A DNA stretch of 64,000 bases. Source: Sulfitobacter litoralis (lineage in GTDB: Bacteria > Pseudomonadota > Alphaproteobacteria > Rhodobacterales > Rhodobacteraceae). The position numbers were made by a program, and so were the translations under genes. Positions within the stretch are counted from its first letter, which is position 1. Every line of letters begins with the position of its first letter. Below the pieces are notes generated by a model that searched no databases, was not told the origin of the DNA, and was given only the letters and a program-made list of their open reading frames with translations. The stretch is taken from the NCBI RefSeq assembly GCF_900103185.1, contig NZ_FNJD01000001.1:248001-312000 (forward strand), given 5' to 3'. This document shows, piece by piece, positions 62,184 to 64,000 of this stretch.

Positions 62184-64000
62184 TCAGGCCCGCTGCGCCC
62201 CGATGCTGGCAATGCCCAGAACATCCAGCACTTTGGCCTCGATGTGTTCGGCGTTCATCCCCGCGACCGCATACATATCGGCAGGGCTTGCCTGATCGAT
62301 AAAGGTATCGGGGAGCACCATCGACCGGTACTTCAGCCCCGCGTCGAACACGCCCTCATCCGCCAGAAGCTGCGCCACATGGCTGCCAAAACCGCCAACG
62401 GCGCCCTCTTCAATCGTAATCAGCGCCTCGTGATCGGCGGCCAGCGACAGGATCATCTCGCGATCCAGCGGCTTGGCAAAGCGTGCGTCGGCGATGGTCG
62501 GCGTGATCCCCTTGGCCCGCAGCGCCTCGGCGGCTTTTTCCACCTCTGACAGGCGCGTGCCAAAGGACAGCAGCGCCACGCGCTTGCCCTCGGCGATGAT
62601 GCGCCCTTTGCCGATCTCCAACGGCACCCCGCGTTCGGGCATGGTCACGCCCGCGCCTTCGCCCCGTGGGAAACGGAAGGCAATCGGCCCATCGTCATAG
62701 GCCGCCGCCGTGGCCACCATATGCACCAGCTCTGCCTCATCCGCGGCGGCCATCACGACGAAATCGGGCAGGTTCGCCAAAAACGCCACATCAAAGGCAC
62801 CGGCGTGGGTGGCCCCATCGGCCCCGACCAGTCCCGCGCGATCAATCGCAAACCGCACCGGCAAACGCTGGATCGCCACGTCATGCACCACCTGATCATA
62901 GCCGCGCTGCAGGAAGGTCGAATACATCGTGCAAAACGGCTTCATTCCGCCCGCCGCCAATCCGGCAGAGAATGTCACCCCGTGCTGTTCCGCAATACCC
63001 ACGTCGAAACACCTGCTGGGGTAGCGTTCAGCGAAAAGGTTCAGCCCCGTCCCGTCCGGCATCGCGGCGGTCACGGCGCAAATCTTGTCGTCGTTCGCCG
63101 CTTCGGCAATCAAGCTGTCCGCAAACACACGGGTATAGCTTGGCGCGTTCGACGGCGCTTTCTTTTGCTCGCCTGTCAGCACATCGAACTTGGCGGTCGC
63201 GTGGCCCTTGTCGCGGGCGGCTTCGGCGGGGCCATAGCCCTTGCCCTTTTTGGTGATCACATGGATCAACACCGGCCCCGTCGCCCGTGCCTTGACCGTG
63301 CGCAACACGGGCAGCAATTGGTTCAGGTCATGCCCGTCAATCGGCCCGAGATAGGAAAACCCAAGCTGTTCGAACAACGTCCCACCCACGGCCATGCCCT
63401 TGAGCATATCCTTGGCGCGCTTGGCCCCTTCGCGGAACGGGCCAGGCAACATGCTGACCGCACCCTTGGCTGCGGCCTTGAAGTCCTGAAACGGTTCTTC
63501 GGCGTACAAACGGCTGAGGTATGTGGACATCGCCCCCACAGGCGGCGCGATCGACATTTCGTTGTCGTTCAAGATGACGAACATCCGCTTTTTCAGATGG
63601 CCCGCGTTGTTCATCGCCTCATAGGCCATGCCTGCCGACATGGACCCATCGCCGATCACCGCAATCGCATCGCCCAGACCTTCGGGGACATTGCCCCCCA
63701 GATCACGTGCGACTGAAAACCCAAGAGCCGCGCTGATAGAGGTCGACGAATGCGCCGCACCGAAGGGATCGTAGGGCGATTCACTGCGCTTGGTAAAACC
63801 GCTCAACCCGTCCTTCATCCGCAGGGTGCGGATGCGGTCGCGGCGTTCGGTCAGGATCTTATGCGGGTAGCACTGGTGGCTCACATCCCAGATCAGCTTG
63901 TCCTTGGGTGTATCGAACACCGAATGGATCGCGACCGTCAGTTCAACCACGCCCAGACCTGCGCCCAGATGGCCGCCCGTCTCTGATACGGCAGAAATCG
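62184..64000 (-). CDS. dxs: 1-deoxy-D-xylulose-5-phosphate synthase (5' end beyond window)
   Basis: About 605 codons are visible; the first 30 or so residues lie past the right edge. The thiamine-diphosphate site [32 protein letters not shown], the catalytic segment [26 protein letters not shown] and the C-terminal transketolase domain ([20 protein letters not shown]) are intact. The window-edge sequence reads [20 protein letters not shown], the normal N-terminal region. It joins pyruvate and glyceraldehyde-3-phosphate in the MEP isoprenoid pathway and also feeds thiamine and pyridoxal synthesis. Confidence 0.97.
   Translation of the reverse strand, partial: ISAVSETGGHLGAGLGVVELTVAIHSVFDTPKDKLIWDVSHQCYPHKILTERRDRIRTLRMKDGLSGFTKRSESPYDPFGAAHSSTSISAALGFSVARDLGGNVPEGLGDAIAVIGDGSMSAGMAYEAMNNAGHLKKRMFVILNDNEMSIAPPVGAMSTYLSRLYAEEPFQDFKAAAKGAVSMLPGPFREGAKRAKDMLKGMAVGGTLFEQLGFSYLGPIDGHDLNQLLPVLRTVKARATGPVLIHVITKKGKGYGPAEAARDKGHATAKFDVLTGEQKKAPSNAPSYTRVFADSLIAEAANDDKICAVTAAMPDGTGLNLFAERYPSRCFDVGIAEQHGVTFSAGLAAGGMKPFCTMYSTFLQRGYDQVVHDVAIQRLPVRFAIDRAGLVGADGATHAGAFDVAFLANLPDFVVMAAADEAELVHMVATAAAYDDGPIAFRFPRGEGAGVTMPERGVPLEIGKGRIIAEGKRVALLSFGTRLSEVEKAAEALRAKGITPTIADARFAKPLDREMILSLAADHEALITIEEGAVGGFGSHVAQLLADEGVFDAGLKYRSMVLPDTFIDQASPADMYAVAGMNAEHIEAKVLDVLGIASIGAQRA

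Overview
The window is a gene-dense, moderately GC-rich bacterial chromosome segment. Gene content points to an alphaproteobacterium of the Rhodobacterales, most likely a marine Roseobacter-group member. Supporting signs are the petABC operon, a PII-amtB pair, a glcDEF operon with an extra membrane gene, a TRAP transporter, DUF1523 and DUF599 proteins, a GT14-DUF5928 glycosyltransferase, a type II lumazine synthase, and the leuC-leuD...leuB layout. I assign no species. I see no phage, insertion sequence, CRISPR array or rRNA; nearly all of it reads as core or stable lineage-specific genome.

Region by region. 1-2252 is a leftward operon (MoaB/CinA-type protein, GNAT, AhpD-like, OmpA-like and cut by the edge). 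2299-3886 holds sfsA and map, converging on psd-pssA (phosphatidylethanolamine synthesis). 5405-10598 carries rsmD with an FAD reductase, a divergent peroxiredoxin, and a tightly overlapped RidA-GDPD-acyltransferase-phhB operon. 10790-13861 is envelope (mlaA, class A PBP). 14118-15783 is PII and amtB. 15947-18620 is aminotransferase, mercaptopyruvate sulfurtransferase and smpB. 18707-21650 is a divergent sulfotransferase/glycosyltransferase pair with a HIT protein. 21705-23723 has membrane proteins and a GAF histidine kinase. 23940-28930 is amine and amino-acid catabolism (creatinase, an alpha/beta hydrolase, succinate-semialdehyde dehydrogenase, a class I aminotransferase). 29070-30517 is small heat-shock protein and trypsin-like protease. 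30600-35029 is the glycolate oxidase operon.

35111-38966 holds two conserved hypotheticals, rlmH, rsfS and a mechanosensitive channel. 39319-44681 is leuC, leuD, a membrane protein plus nuclease-fold protein, and leuB. A tRNA-Arg(CCT) follows. 45090-47329 is a LacI-family regulator coupled to ycaQ. 47494-54208 is a catabolic module: DadA-like oxidoreductase, TRAP transporter (dctP-dctQ-dctM) and 5-oxoprolinase subunits pxpB-pxpC-pxpA, ended by a strong terminator. A tRNA-Lys(TTT), dapF, mtaB and a small monooxygenase-like gene come next. The rest is petABC, a glutathione S-transferase, a PaiB-like flavin protein, an FMN riboswitch driving ribH2, and the 3' part of dxs.

Most genes are housekeeping. 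The parts most worth a second look are the TRAP/5-oxoprolinase module, the sulfotransferase/GT14 pair, the riboswitch-ribH2 leader with a possible ribosome-site lock, a 24-bp tandem duplication inside dapF, a nuclease-fold gene with no proper start codon, small upstream ORFs abutting rsfS and PII, and a palindrome over the glcD promoter. I did not find a clear, wholly undescribed multi-gene system.
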